From positions 586,001 through 650,000 of the forward strand of contig JAUJFZ010000001.1 in NCBI GenBank assembly GCA_030441535.1: a stretch of 64,000 bases of DNA. Reading direction: 5' to 3'. The position numbers were made by a program, and so were the translations under genes. This document shows, in pieces, positions 8,641 through 17,485 of the stretch. This DNA comes from Betaproteobacteria bacterium LSUCC0117. Its GTDB lineage: Bacteria > Pseudomonadota > Gammaproteobacteria > Burkholderiales > Burkholderiaceae_C. Under the pieces are notes generated by a model. The model saw nothing but the letters and a program-made list of their open reading frames with translations, ran no database searches and had not been told where the DNA came from. Each line of letters opens with the position of its first letter. The stretch's first letter is position 1.

Positions 8641-9603
8641 ATGGCCGTTTACACCGACGTTTCTGATGCCGAAGCCCAAACGCTCGTGGCCGCGCTACAG
8701 CTGGGCCAGCTCACCGCACTAGAAGGCATCAGCGGCGGTATTGAGAACAGCAATTTCTTCATGACGGTCGCCACTGAGGGGCAAATCGAAACCTACGTGC
8801 TGACCCTGTTTGAGCGGCTGAGCCACGAACAACTGCCCTACTACCTGCGGCTGATGCAACACCTCGCGGGCAAAGGCTTGGCCGTCCCCGCGCCGGTTGC
8901 GAACGCGGACGGCGAAATTCTGCACACGGTCGCAGGCAAGCCAGCTGCTGTGGTGAGTAAGCTCAGCGGCAAGAGCCAATTGGCTCCTACCGCACACCAT
9001 TGCCAAGCGTTGGGCGACACCCTTGCTCGCATGCATTTGGCGGGTGCTGACTTCGCCATGCAACAACCCAACCTGCGCGCGCTGGATTGGTGGAACGACA
9101 CCGTCCCGGAGATCTTGCCGCACCTGACCCCAGCGCAAGCAGCCATGCTGGGACAAGAACTGGCCTTCCAAAACCACACCCAACAACAGGCCGCCTATGC
9201 GGCATTACCGGCGGGGCCGGTGCACGCTGACCTGTTCCGCGACAACGCCATGTTCGACGGGGATACGCTCACGGGTGTCTTCGACTTCTACTTTGCCGGT
9301 AACGACCGCTGGCTGTTTGACCTGTGCGTGTGCTTGAACGATTGGTGCACCGATCTTTCAACAGGTCAGTGGGATGATGCGCGCTTATCGGCTATGTTGA
9401 CGGCTTACCAAACGGTACGCCCCCTCACAGCGGCAGAGCGCGCCCTGATTAACCCTATGCTTCGTGCGGCCGCACTGCGGTTCTGGATTTCCCGTTTGTG
9501 GGACTATTACCTCCCACGTGAAGCCAGCTTGCTGACGCCACACGACCCAACCCACTTTGAGCGCATCATCACGCAGCGACGACTGCACCCCGTTTACCTA
9601 TGA
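8641..9603 (+). CDS. thrB: Homoserine kinase (choline-kinase-like type)
   Basis: Cytosolic kinase that phosphorylates L-homoserine in threonine synthesis. This is the APH/choline-kinase-fold form found in many proteobacteria, not the GHMP form of E. coli. It is 320 aa with ISGGIENSNFF near the N-terminus, the catalytic loop VHADLFRDNAMF and the metal-binding GVFDFYFAG. The start at 8641 (MAVYTDV) matches the family N-terminus. An in-frame ATG at 8587 would add 18 mostly hydrophobic residues and spans the T-rich hairpin; neither start has a clear Shine-Dalgarno. It overlaps the next gene as ATGA at 9600-9603. Confidence 0.93.
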   Translation: MAVYTDVSDAEAQTLVAALQLGQLTALEGISGGIENSNFFMTVATEGQIETYVLTLFERLSHEQLPYYLRLMQHLAGKGLAVPAPVANADGEILHTVAGKPAAVVSKLSGKSQLAPTAHHCQALGDTLARMHLAGADFAMQQPNLRALDWWNDTVPEILPHLTPAQAAMLGQELAFQNHTQQQAAYAALPAGPVHADLFRDNAMFDGDTLTGVFDFYFAGNDRWLFDLCVCLNDWCTDLSTGQWDDARLSAMLTAYQTVRPLTAAERALINPMLRAAALRFWISRLWDYYLPREASLLTPHDPTHFERIITQRRLHPVYL

Positions 9604-10385
9604 AACTTAATCTTGTGACGCCCCGAACCGGTGCCCAGTGGGTCCGTGAAGGGGTTCGTGTTTTTTTCAAGCAACCATTAGCGCTAGGTGGCCTGTTTTT
9701 CCTGTTCATGGGTATCTTATCTGTCGTCACCATGGTCCCTGTGATCGGCGGCGCACTGGCCCTGATCGTGTTGCCGGCTGCCACCTTGGGGCTGATGCAA
9801 GCGGCTGCACTCGCCCTTGCCGGGACGTTCCCGATGCCCAAAGTTTTGTTCTCGGCATTCATGCACGGTAAAGCCAAGAGCCAAGCCATGTTGCACCTAG
9901 GGGCACTCTACGCGGTGGCGTTCTTGTTGCTGATCGGTGCGACGGTGGTGATGGACGGCGGCTCGTTTGCCAAGGTCTACTTATTCGGGGAGCCCATCAC
10001 CCAGGAAATGATTGACTCCGATGGCTTTTACCAAGCCATGTGGGTGGGTACGTTGCTTTATTTCCCACTCGGTGCGATGTTTTGGCACGCACCCGCCCTG
10101 GTTTTTTGGCATGACGTGCCGCCAGCGAAAAGCATGTTTTTCAGCCTTGCTGCGTGCTGGAAAAACAAGGGAGCGATGCTGATTTACATGGCCAGCTGGT
10201 TTGTCCTGTTCTCGATGGTCAGCTTGGTGGTCGTCACGGTGGTGTCGGGCTTGGGCGGGCCTGGCATGATCGCCGCGCTGGTGGCTCCGCTGGGCATGTT
10301 GCTGGCGGCCATGTTTTTCGCCTCGATTTATCTGACCTACCGCGACAGCTTCGTGATCGAGCACCGGGTCGATACCCAGGCCTAA
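9600..10385 (+). CDS. BPSS1780-type integral membrane protein of unknown function
   Basis: Membrane protein of 261 aa with about five to six hydrophobic segments, the first at LGGLFFLFMGILSVVTMVP. The soluble N-terminus has VTPRTGAQWVREGVRVFFKQP, typical of this Burkholderiales-rich family. No enzymatic motif is visible and the function is unknown. Translation is coupled to thrB through the ATGA overlap. The TAA stop overlaps the TAG of the convergent uvrD gene (CTAA, 10382-10385), leaving no room for a conventional terminator between them. Confidence 0.8.
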   Translation: MKLNLVTPRTGAQWVREGVRVFFKQPLALGGLFFLFMGILSVVTMVPVIGGALALIVLPAATLGLMQAAALALAGTFPMPKVLFSAFMHGKAKSQAMLHLGALYAVAFLLLIGATVVMDGGSFAKVYLFGEPITQEMIDSDGFYQAMWVGTLLYFPLGAMFWHAPALVFWHDVPPAKSMFFSLAACWKNKGAMLIYMASWFVLFSMVSLVVVTVVSGLGGPGMIAALVAPLGMLLAAMFFASIYLTYRDSFVIEHRVDTQA

Positions 10386-12775
10386 TCGACCACCGTGAGC
10401 TTGGCCACACTGAGGGCCAGCCACTTGGTGCCGTGACGCGGGAAGTTCACCTGCGCACGCGCGTCATTACCCTGTCCTTCCACCGCCAGCACACGTCCCT
10501 CGCCAAACTTGGCGTGGAAAACCCCCACCCCGGTTCGAATCCCCGCAGCGGCCTCACCGCGGGAGGTGGGCTCGGGTGAGGCCGTCACCGCATCCCCATG
10601 CCAGGCGGGTGACCAAGCGGGTGCGGGCTCGCGCGGCCCACGGGCGAAACCGCCCGATGACATCGGGCTCGCGAACTGACTGCGTGGCGGCGACAACCAC
10701 TTCAGCGTGTTTTCGGGCAACTCATCGAAGAATCGACTGCGAATGTTGTAACGCGTCTGCCCGTGCAACATCCGCGTTTGCGCATGCGTGAGGTACAAAC
10801 GTTTGCGGGCGCGGGTGATGGCAACGTACATGAGGCGACGCTCCTCTTCCAAGCCATCGAAATCCGCTAAGGCACGCTCATTCGGGAAGAGGCCCTCCTC
10901 CAAACCCGTGATGAAAACCACATCAAACTCCAAGCCCTTGGAAGCGTGCACCGTCATCAACTGCACCGCATCTTGTCCGGTCGAGGCCTGGTTATCACCC
11001 GCCTCAAGCGCAGCGTGAGTCAGGAACGCAGCCAACGGCGACAGGACTTCACCGGTCTCGGCATCCGGTGGCGGCACCCCAACACTGCGGCGCTCGGTTG
11101 CCAATGCCTCAAACGGCAAGCTGTCATCAAACGCCGTCTCGGGCGCTGCAAAATGGGTATCGAGGTGCGCATTAAGCGCCTGCAACTCTGCATTGATGCG
11201 CACATCATCCTCGGGCAACGCAACGGCCTCATTGCCAAAGCCCTCTTGCGTCACAAAACTTTCGGCGGCGTTAACCAATTCACCCAAGTTTTCGACCCGG
11301 TCCTGGCCCTCGCGCTCGGTTTCGTAATGCGTCACCAGCCCCGATTGGTCAATCACCATCTCGATGATGTCGCGCAGATTTTTACCAACCGACTGCTCAC
11401 GCATGACGTCGATCTTCGCGACAAAGGCCCGCAAATTGGTGCCCGCTTTACCGGCAACAGCATCCACCGCGTCGGACAACGCACAGCCGTGGCTGGCTGC
11501 GGCATCCTGCAGCTGCTCGATACTGCGTGCCCCAATGCCACGGGGCGGGAAGTTCACCACACGCAGGAAACTGGTGTCATCGCGGGGATTTTCAATCAGG
11601 CGGAGATAAGCCAACGCGTTTTTGATTTCGGCGCGTTCAAAAAATCGCAAACCACCGTAGACCCGATACGGGATGCTGTTGTTGAACAACCCCGTCTCAA
11701 TCACCCGACTCTGCGCGTTACTGCGGTAGAGAATGGCCATCTCCTGACGCGGCGTCCCGTCACGAACCAGTTGCTTGATTTCATCCATCAACCAATCCGC
11801 TTCGGCGTAGTCTGAAGGCGCCTCCATGGCTCGCACCAATTCGCCCTCGCCCGCCTCGGTGCGCAGGTTCTTTCCTAAGCGTTGGCGGTTGTGGCTGATC
11901 AGCGTGTTGGCGGTATCCAAGATGTTGCTGCAGCTGCGGTAGTTGTGCTCCAACTTGATTTGGTGCTTGACACCAAACTCCCTCACAAAATCGGCCATGT
12001 TGCCCACACGTGCGCCACGGAAGGCGTAAATGCTTTGGTCATCATCGCCCACAGCCAACATGGCGTTGTCACCGCCGGCAAGCAGCTTTAACCACTCGTA
12101 TTGCAGGCGGTTGGTATCCTGAAACTCATCGACCAACAGATGCCGGAATCGACGCTGGTAGTGCGCACGCACCGCCGCGTTATCCCGTAACAGCTCGTAG
12201 CTGCGCAAAATTAACTCACCAAAATCAACGACGCCCTCGCGTTGGCACTGAGCTTCATAGAGCTCGTAAATCTCCACTTTTTTGCGGGTGTCGGGGTCGC
12301 GAACCTCAATATCGCCGGGTCGCAAACCATCTTCCTTGGCACCCGCCACAAACCAAACCAACTCCTTCGGTGGGAAGCGTTCGGCGTCAATCTTGTACTG
12401 CTTACACAGCCGCTTCATGGCGGACAGCTGGTCTTGCGAGTCGAGTATTTGAAACGTCTGCGGCAGCCCGACCAACTGCGCATGGGCGCGCAAAAATCGG
12501 TTGCACAACCCATGGAATGTGCCGATCCACATGCCTCGCACGTTAACGGGCAGCTGGGCACTCAGGCGCGCCATCATCTCTTTGGCGGCCTTGTTGGTAA
12601 ACGTCACGGCCAAAATACCGCCGGGGCTCACTTGCCCGGTTTCCAGCAACCAGGCAATCCGGGTGGTCAACACCCGGGTTTTGCCAGAGCCCGCACCCGC
12701 CAAGATCAAAGCATGCTCGTTGGGCAGAGTGACCGCTTGGGCCTGTTCGGGATTCAGTGACGATAAAAGCGACAT
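10382..12775 (-). CDS. uvrD: ATP-dependent DNA helicase UvrD/PcrA type
   Basis: Superfamily 1A 3'-5' helicase of 797 aa acting in nucleotide excision and mismatch repair. Visible motifs are the Q motif region LNPEQAQAV, Walker A GAGSGKT (about 27-33), motif II DEFQDTN, motif III GDDDQSIYAFRGA, motif V TVHASKGLEFDVVF and motif VI YVAITRARKRLYLTHA. The C-terminal tail is rich in Pro and Gly and carries a final VFHAKFGEGRVL stretch, as in UvrD/PcrA proteins. The start is ATG 12773-12775, 213 nt from the divergent guaC. UvrD and Rep are similar, but the length and C-terminus favour UvrD. Confidence 0.95.
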   Translation of the reverse strand: MSLLSSLNPEQAQAVTLPNEHALILAGAGSGKTRVLTTRIAWLLETGQVSPGGILAVTFTNKAAKEMMARLSAQLPVNVRGMWIGTFHGLCNRFLRAHAQLVGLPQTFQILDSQDQLSAMKRLCKQYKIDAERFPPKELVWFVAGAKEDGLRPGDIEVRDPDTRKKVEIYELYEAQCQREGVVDFGELILRSYELLRDNAAVRAHYQRRFRHLLVDEFQDTNRLQYEWLKLLAGGDNAMLAVGDDDQSIYAFRGARVGNMADFVREFGVKHQIKLEHNYRSCSNILDTANTLISHNRQRLGKNLRTEAGEGELVRAMEAPSDYAEADWLMDEIKQLVRDGTPRQEMAILYRSNAQSRVIETGLFNNSIPYRVYGGLRFFERAEIKNALAYLRLIENPRDDTSFLRVVNFPPRGIGARSIEQLQDAAASHGCALSDAVDAVAGKAGTNLRAFVAKIDVMREQSVGKNLRDIIEMVIDQSGLVTHYETEREGQDRVENLGELVNAAESFVTQEGFGNEAVALPEDDVRINAELQALNAHLDTHFAAPETAFDDSLPFEALATERRSVGVPPPDAETGEVLSPLAAFLTHAALEAGDNQASTGQDAVQLMTVHASKGLEFDVVFITGLEEGLFPNERALADFDGLEEERRLMYVAITRARKRLYLTHAQTRMLHGQTRYNIRSRFFDELPENTLKWLSPPRSQFASPMSSGGFARGPREPAPAWSPAWHGDAVTASPEPTSRGEAAAGIRTGVGVFHAKFGEGRVLAVEGQGNDARAQVNFPRHGTKWLALSVAKLTVVD

Positions 12776-12856
12776 CCGCCCATTGTAGAAAGCTCTTTCA
12801 TCGATTTTGGTTTTCTTTTGGTTCTCCGCGCCGTGGAAAATTCGGTAAAATCAGTC

Positions 12857-12890
12857 ACCGGGCCCAAGTTTTTTGACGTCCGGTTTTTTT
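12857..12890 (+). terminator. Terminator-like hairpin in the guaC leader
   Basis: A 7-bp stem ACCGGGC (12857-12863) pairs with GTCCGGT (12878-12884), with one G-U pair and a 14-nt loop, and runs straight into seven T residues (12884-12890). It lies about 100 nt upstream of the guaC start. No rightward gene precedes it, because uvrD is divergent, so ordinary end-of-gene termination is unlikely. Conditional termination of guaC transcripts is one reading. A possible -10 box (TAAAAT, 12846-12851) would place the RNA start at the hairpin itself, which argues against that unless the true promoter is further upstream. Confidence 0.4.
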
Positions 12891-12988
12891 ATGGCCGGTC
12901 GACAAACCAAGTGCTCTGCGCACGCCGCAATCTGCAGTTCGTTGTGTGCACATCCTTTTTGTCAGTTTTAGGAACTTGGGAACCAGCC

Positions 12989-13966
12989 ATGGAAATTTTT
13001 GATTACGACAATGTTTTGCTCTTGCCACGCAAATGCCGCGTGGAAAGCCGCTCAGAGTGCGATGCCAGCGTCCAGCTGGGTGAGCGCACCTTCCGAATCC
13101 CCGTTGTACCCGCCAACATGAAGACCGTGGTCAACGAATCGATCTGCGAGTGGATGGCCAAAAACGGCTATTTCTATGTGATGCATCGGTTCGATCTCGA
13201 CAACGTGGCGTTTGTGCGCGAGATGCACAGCAAGGGCGTGTTTGCCTCCATCTCGTTGGGCGTCAAAGCCCCTGACTACGCCACCGTCGATCAGCTTAAG
13301 TCTGCAGGCCTCACGCCGGAATACATCACGATCGACATCGCCCATGGCCATGCGGACAGCGTGAAAAAGATGATCGGTTACCTCAAAGAGCACCTACCGA
13401 AATCGTTTGTGATCGCGGGCAACGTGGGCACCCCAGAGGCCGTGATCGACCTCGAAAACTGGGGCGCTGATGCCACCAAAGTGGGCATTGGCCCCGGCAA
13501 GGTGTGTATCACCAAACTGAAAACAGGCTTTGGTACGGGCGGCTGGCAGTTGTCGGCGCTCAAGTGGTGCGCCCGCGTAGCGACCAAACCCATCATCGCC
13601 GACGGCGGTATACGCGAGCATGGCGATGTCGCCAAGAGCATCCGCTTTGGTGCCTCCATGGTGATGATTGGCTCCATGTTGGCGGGCCACGAGGAAAGCC
13701 CGGGCGCTACCGTCGAGGTCGATGGCAAGCTGTTTAAAGAGTATTACGGTTCAGCCAGCGACTTCAACAAAGGCGAATACAAGCACGTTGAGGGAAAGCG
13801 GATTTTGGAGCCTGTCAAAGGCCAATTGGCCGACACCTTGATCGAGATGGAGCAAGACATCCAGAGCTCGATCTCGTACGCCGGCGGCACCAAGCTGTTG
13901 GATATACGTCGCGTGAACTACGTTATCCTGGGCGGCGACAACGCCGGTGAACACCTGCTTATGTAA
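12989..13966 (+). CDS. guaC: GMP reductase, short (Firmicutes-like) type
   Basis: NADPH-dependent enzyme that deaminates GMP to IMP and so recycles guanine nucleotides. It is 325 aa, with MEIFDYDNVLLLP, the phosphate loop VGIGPGKVCITK containing the catalytic cysteine, and the IMPDH-like barrel motif IADGGIREHGDVAKSI. Length and N-terminus match the short GuaC subtype best known from Firmicutes, not the ~347-aa E. coli form. ATG 12989 is preceded by only a weak purine stretch. An in-frame extension to 12818 runs through the leader hairpin and is rejected. The gene stands alone, convergent with the pseudouridine synthase. Confidence 0.92.
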   Translation: MEIFDYDNVLLLPRKCRVESRSECDASVQLGERTFRIPVVPANMKTVVNESICEWMAKNGYFYVMHRFDLDNVAFVREMHSKGVFASISLGVKAPDYATVDQLKSAGLTPEYITIDIAHGHADSVKKMIGYLKEHLPKSFVIAGNVGTPEAVIDLENWGADATKVGIGPGKVCITKLKTGFGTGGWQLSALKWCARVATKPIIADGGIREHGDVAKSIRFGASMVMIGSMLAGHEESPGATVEVDGKLFKEYYGSASDFNKGEYKHVEGKRILEPVKGQLADTLIEMEQDIQSSISYAGGTKLLDIRRVNYVILGGDNAGEHLLM

Positions 13967-13979
13967 GCGCCCAGGCTAC

Positions 13980-14015
13980 GTCAGCGCCCGCGCCGTGTCA
14001 GGCCTTGGCGCTGAC
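13980..14015. repeat. 9-bp inverted repeat between guaC and the pseudouridine synthase gene
   Basis: GTCAGCGCC (13980-13988) and GGCGCTGAC (14007-14015) form a perfect 9-bp stem with an 18-nt loop. The element sits just after the guaC stop (13966) and overlaps the last codons of the convergent rsuA-type gene. There is no T tract on either side, so it is at best a weak bidirectional terminator or an mRNA-stabilising stem. Confidence 0.4.
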
Positions 14016-14729
14016 AGCCTTCACTTCCTCGGTGGTCAACCAGCGCCATTGCCCTTCGGGCAAATCAGCCAAGGTGAGACTGCCGATTCTGCTGCGATGC
14101 AGCCCTTCAACCCGGTTGCTCACCGCAGCCAACATCCGCTTCACTTGGTGATACTTGCCCTGGGTCAGCGTCAGTCGCAGGGTGTGTGTGCCTGTTTGCT
14201 CGGCGGCATGCGCAGCGACTGGTTTGGGGTCGTCATCCAGAACCACGCCAGCGACCAGCCGGCTGATTTGATCGGCATCAATCGGATGCTTGGTGGTCAC
14301 CTCGTACACCTTAGGGACGTAGTGTTTAGGCGATGTCAGGCGATGAATGAACTTACCGTCGTCCGACAAAATCAAAAGACCCGTGGTGTCTTGATCAAGA
14401 CGCCCGACCGCCTGCACGCCCGCCGCGGCACCGCCGCCCCGCTGTCGCAACGGGCCTGGTAGCAGGGTATAGATGCTGGGGTACAAACTGGCTTTTTGCG
14501 AGCACTCCGTACCCGCCGGCTTATGCAGCATCAGGTAGGCCTGTTCGTGGTACGGCCATGTCTCACCTTGCACCGTAAAGTACAGGTTATCGGTTTCAAC
14601 CCATTCGGCATCGTCGGTCACCGTGATGCCTTGGTGAGCGACTAAGCCCTGCTGGATCAACCCCAAGCAAACACGGCGGGTGCCAAAACCTTGCGAAAAC
14701 AACACATCTTGCCAACGTTTTTCACTCAT
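13998..14729 (-). CDS. Pseudouridine synthase of the RsuA/RluE/RluF family
   Basis: rRNA pseudouridine synthase of 243 aa that isomerises a specific uridine. An N-terminal S4-like RNA-binding domain (about 1-50) precedes the catalytic domain, whose signature GRLDQDTTGLLILSDDG places the catalytic aspartate at D112. The length and the short S4 domain fit RsuA (16S rRNA), but RluE/RluF-type 23S targets cannot be excluded. ATG 14729 (MSEKRWQDVL) fits the family; a longer in-frame start at 14777 is less likely. It is divergent from the DUF2062 gene. Confidence 0.88.
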   Translation of the reverse strand: MSEKRWQDVLFSQGFGTRRVCLGLIQQGLVAHQGITVTDDAEWVETDNLYFTVQGETWPYHEQAYLMLHKPAGTECSQKASLYPSIYTLLPGPLRQRGGGAAAGVQAVGRLDQDTTGLLILSDDGKFIHRLTSPKHYVPKVYEVTTKHPIDADQISRLVAGVVLDDDPKPVAAHAAEQTGTHTLRLTLTQGKYHQVKRMLAAVSNRVEGLHRSRIGSLTLADLPEGQWRWLTTEEVKAVSAKA

Positions 14730-14800
14730 GTCCCTATTGTCGCTCGATAAATAAGTGCCCCCCATTTTTCCGACCATTTATCACGGCAGAATAGAGCCCC

Positions 14801-15397
14801 ATGCTCCGCCGTATCGCCCAATCACTTCCTACCCGGGAAAGCATCCAAACCAATCGCTGGTTACGCTGGATGGGGCCCGCATTGACGCATCCACGGTTGT
14901 GGCACATGAGCCGCAAAGGCATCGCCGCTGGACTTGCACTGGGTCTGTTTTTTGGATTGCTCGTGCCCATTGCGCAGATACCACTGGCTGCGACCGCGGC
15001 CGTGGTGTTGCGAGCGAACCTGCCCGTTGCCATTGGTAGCACCTTGGTAACCAACCCAGTGACTTTTGGTCCGGTTTACTTCGGTGCCTACAAGTTAGGC
15101 GATTGGTTGTTGCACCGTGGCGATGCGCCGGAACGCGCGCCCGAGGTGCTGGAAGCCCGGTTGCAGCAATTGCATGAAACCTCAGCGACGCCCTCAGACG
15201 TCACCAGCATTGGCGGCCACATTAGCAACATCTGGGGCCGGATCACAGCGCTGGGCAAACCACTGATCTTGGGACTGGCGATTTTGGCCAGCGCCGCAGG
15301 CATTGCGGTCTACCTACTCACCACTTGGGTGTGGGCGGCTGTGATTTGGTTGAAAAGGCGGCGTCGATTACGCGAACGCCGCCAAACCATTAGATAA
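14801..15397 (+). CDS. DUF2062 membrane protein
   Basis: Protein of 198 aa with the DUF2062 domain: an amphipathic N-terminus with LWHMSRKGIAAGLALGLFFGL, then a transmembrane segment, the conserved LVTNPVTFGPVYF motif and a second C-terminal membrane segment before an Arg/Lys-rich tail. Function is unknown; family members are inner-membrane proteins, sometimes near glycan-synthesis genes. No neighbour here suggests a pathway. The TAA stop overlaps the end of convergent scoB by 8 nt. Confidence 0.85.
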   Translation: MLRRIAQSLPTRESIQTNRWLRWMGPALTHPRLWHMSRKGIAAGLALGLFFGLLVPIAQIPLAATAAVVLRANLPVAIGSTLVTNPVTFGPVYFGAYKLGDWLLHRGDAPERAPEVLEARLQQLHETSATPSDVTSIGGHISNIWGRITALGKPLILGLAILASAAGIAVYLLTTWVWAAVIWLKRRRRLRERRQTIR

Positions 15398-16028
15398 GCG
15401 GAACGCCCGTCTTGCTCTGAATAAACTCGCGGGTCACGCCATCGGCCAAAGCCACCAGCTTCAGACCCTCTGGGGTGACGTCCATCACGCCCAAGTCGGT
15501 GATGATGCGGTCCACAACACCCACACCGGTTAGTGGCAAGGTGCACTCGGGCAGGATCTTGAGATCCTCGGTCCCGTCTTTTTTACGTGCGACGTGCTCC
15601 ATCAAAATGATCACGCGCTTCACGCCAGCCACCAAGTCCATGGCGCCGCCCATGCCTTTAACCATCTTCCCGGGAATCATCCAGTTGGCCAGATCCCCCT
15701 TGGCGCTGACCTGCATCGCGCCCAGAATGCTCAGGTTGATCTTGCCGCCACGGATCATGGCAAAGCTGTCGTGGCTGCCAAAGATGCTCGAACCGGGGAT
15801 GGTGGTGACGGTCTGCTTACCGGCATTGATCAGGTCTGCATCTACCGTCTCTTCGGTGGGGAAAGGGCCAATACCCAACATACCGTTTTCGGACTGCAGC
15901 CACACCTCGATGTCATTTGGCACGTGGTTCGCCACCAGGGTCGGTATACCGATACCCAGATTCACGTAAAAACCGTCTTCTAATTCCGCCGCCGCGCGGG
16001 CAGCCATTTGATCTTGTGTCCAGCTCAT
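15390..16028 (-). CDS. scoB: 3-oxoacid CoA-transferase subunit B
   Basis: Beta subunit (212 aa) of a two-subunit CoA-transferase that moves CoA from succinyl-CoA or an acyl-CoA to acetoacetate or a related acid. The catalytic glutamate lies in SENGMLG, preceded by LGIGIPTLVANHVP, both standard for this subunit. ATG 16028 has AAGGAG upstream, and this ribosome site overlaps the scoA stop, so the subunits are made together. Acetoacetate is the usual substrate of SCOT-type enzymes; AtoAD-like or 3-oxoadipate use cannot be excluded from sequence. Confidence 0.92.
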   Translation of the reverse strand: MSWTQDQMAARAAAELEDGFYVNLGIGIPTLVANHVPNDIEVWLQSENGMLGIGPFPTEETVDADLINAGKQTVTTIPGSSIFGSHDSFAMIRGGKINLSILGAMQVSAKGDLANWMIPGKMVKGMGGAMDLVAGVKRVIILMEHVARKKDGTEDLKILPECTLPLTGVGVVDRIITDLGVMDVTPEGLKLVALADGVTREFIQSKTGVPLI

Positions 16029-16041
16029 GGTGGTGTACTCC

Positions 16042-16743
16042 TTAGGCTTTTTCGGTGAGGGTGCGGCGCTCGATGCGCTTTTCGGGGGTCGCGTTGACCA
16101 CGATACGGTGGACGTAGATGCCTGGCAGGTGCACCGCATCTGGCTCAATGGCCCCCACCTCGACCACCTCCTCAACCTCGACCACGCAAACGCGTCCAGC
16201 CATAGCCACAGCAGGATTGAAGTTGCGCGCGGTCAAACGGAATTGCAAGTTGCCAGAGCGGTCAGCACGCCAGGCCTTGACCAACGCCACATCGGGCACC
16301 AAACTGCGCTCCATGACGTAAATCTCACCATCAAACTCGCGTGTCTCCTTGCCCTCGGCAACCATGGTTCCGACGCCAGTCTTGGTGAAAAACGCAGGAA
16401 TACCTGCACCCCCCGCGCGCAGCTTTTCTGCCAACGTCCCTTGGGGTGTGAACTCCAGCTCCAACTCACCCGCGAGGTACTGGCGTTCGAACTCTTTGTT
16501 CTCGCCCACGTAGCTCGAAATCATTTTTTTGATCTGACGGGTTTCGAGCAACTTGCCCAACCCGAAACCATCGACACCCGCGTTATTTGAAATCACGGAC
16601 AGGTTTTGAACACCACTGTCACGCAGCGCGTCGATCAGTGCCTCTGGAATGCCACACAAACCAAAGCCACCAACGGCCATCAACTGGTTATCAGCGACCA
16701 CAGCTTTAAGTGCCTCTGCGGCACTGGGAAATACCTTGTTCAC
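16042..16743 (-). CDS. scoA: 3-oxoacid CoA-transferase subunit A
   Basis: Alpha subunit (233 aa), partner of the downstream scoB. It has the glycine-rich CoA-binding region GGFGLCGIPEALI and the conserved SNNAGVDGFGLGKLL. The start codon is GTG at 16743-16741, supported by GAGGAG upstream. scoA is first in a two-gene operon facing the PAS-LuxR regulator gene, with 88 nt between them. That spacer contains a symmetrical TACGTA pair that could be the regulator's site. Confidence 0.92.
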   Translation of the reverse strand: MNKVFPSAAEALKAVVADNQLMAVGGFGLCGIPEALIDALRDSGVQNLSVISNNAGVDGFGLGKLLETRQIKKMISSYVGENKEFERQYLAGELELEFTPQGTLAEKLRAGGAGIPAFFTKTGVGTMVAEGKETREFDGEIYVMERSLVPDVALVKAWRADRSGNLQFRLTARNFNPAVAMAGRVCVVEVEEVVEVGAIEPDAVHLPGIYVHRIVVNATPEKRIERRTLTEKA

Positions 16744-16803
16744 AAGCGAACTCCTCGAAGGAAACAGGAAAAATTTAAGAACTCACAACACCCTATACGA
16801 TAC

Positions 16804-16821
16804 TACGTATCTGACTACGTA
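16804..16821. promoter_or_regulatory. Candidate operator: TACGTA-N6-TACGTA
   Basis: Two identical self-complementary TACGTA hexamers (16804-16809 and 16816-16821) are separated by TCTGAC. The result is an 18-bp inverted repeat with a 12-bp period, and each copy is preceded by AC. It lies in the short divergent region between scoAB and the LuxR-type gene, 11 nt from the regulator's start codon. Position and symmetry suggest a binding site for the neighbouring regulator, possibly with autoregulation. This is inferred from context only. Confidence 0.5.
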
Positions 16822-16831
16822 GAATTGCCTA

Positions 16832-17416
16832 ATGCAGAACCCTAGCCTTAACGCCAGTCAAACCGCCATCGACTACCGCGTCGCTTTCGAAGCCGCGCCC
16901 GTGGGCATGGCGCTGTCGCGTAGTCGAACGATTGTGGACTGCAACCAAGCCTTGTGCCAAATGTTTCGCACTGATAGAACCGTTTTGATCGGGCAGACCT
17001 TTGAGCAGCTGTACCCCAGCGCTGACGAGTTCAAACGCACAGGGGAGCGAATCGCGCCCCTGTTGAATCAAAACGGCACCTACAGCGATAACCGAATCAT
17101 GCGCCGCATTGGTGGCATCCCTGCCGGCGAGACCTTTTGGTGTCATGTCATGGGACGGGCTTTGGTTGCCAACGACCCGCACGCCGCCGGCATCTGGTGC
17201 TTTGAGGACCTTAGCGCACAGCGCCCGGTGCACGACGTGCTCACGCCGCGAGAACGCGAAGTGGCGGCCCTGCTCATGCAGGGACTGACCTCAAAGGCGA
17301 TTGGTAAAACGCTTGCCATCAGCCCACGTACCGTGGAAATTTATAGGGCCAAATTAATGCATAAATACAGTGCCCGCACCGCTGCCGAATTGGTCAGTAA
17401 GCTGGCCATGCGCTGA
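16832..17416 (+). CDS. PAS-LuxR transcriptional regulator, probable regulator of scoAB
   Basis: DNA-binding regulator of 194 aa. An N-terminal PAS-like sensor domain (about 15-125, starting YRVAFEAAPVGMAL) is followed by a LuxR/GerE helix-turn-helix (about 133-194) with LTPREREVAALLMQGLTSK and SPRTVEIYRAKLM. There is no receiver aspartate, so it probably binds a ligand directly. It is divergent from the CoA-transferase operon, the common arrangement for a local regulator. The effector is unknown; a CoA-transferase substrate is one possibility. Confidence 0.85.
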   Translation: MQNPSLNASQTAIDYRVAFEAAPVGMALSRSRTIVDCNQALCQMFRTDRTVLIGQTFEQLYPSADEFKRTGERIAPLLNQNGTYSDNRIMRRIGGIPAGETFWCHVMGRALVANDPHAAGIWCFEDLSAQRPVHDVLTPREREVAALLMQGLTSKAIGKTLAISPRTVEIYRAKLMHKYSARTAAELVSKLAMR

Positions 17417-17485
17417 CGCCGGCGGGTGACGTTTGCCAACTTTGGCATACTTGAATCTCGCTTACACCTACCCTTTGGAGCTGTC

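Noticed and set aside
10946..11815. A 289-aa plus-strand frame opposite uvrD
   Set aside because: It lies fully inside uvrD, which has all helicase motifs in frame; no independent evidence for a gene.
12776..12988. Purine (guanine) riboswitch upstream of guaC
   Set aside because: The conserved three-way junction sequences of the purine aptamer are not visible; only a terminator-like hairpin is present.
13980..14015. A full intrinsic terminator between guaC and the pseudouridine synthase gene
   Set aside because: The 9-bp stem has a long loop and no T run on either strand, so it is listed only as an inverted repeat.
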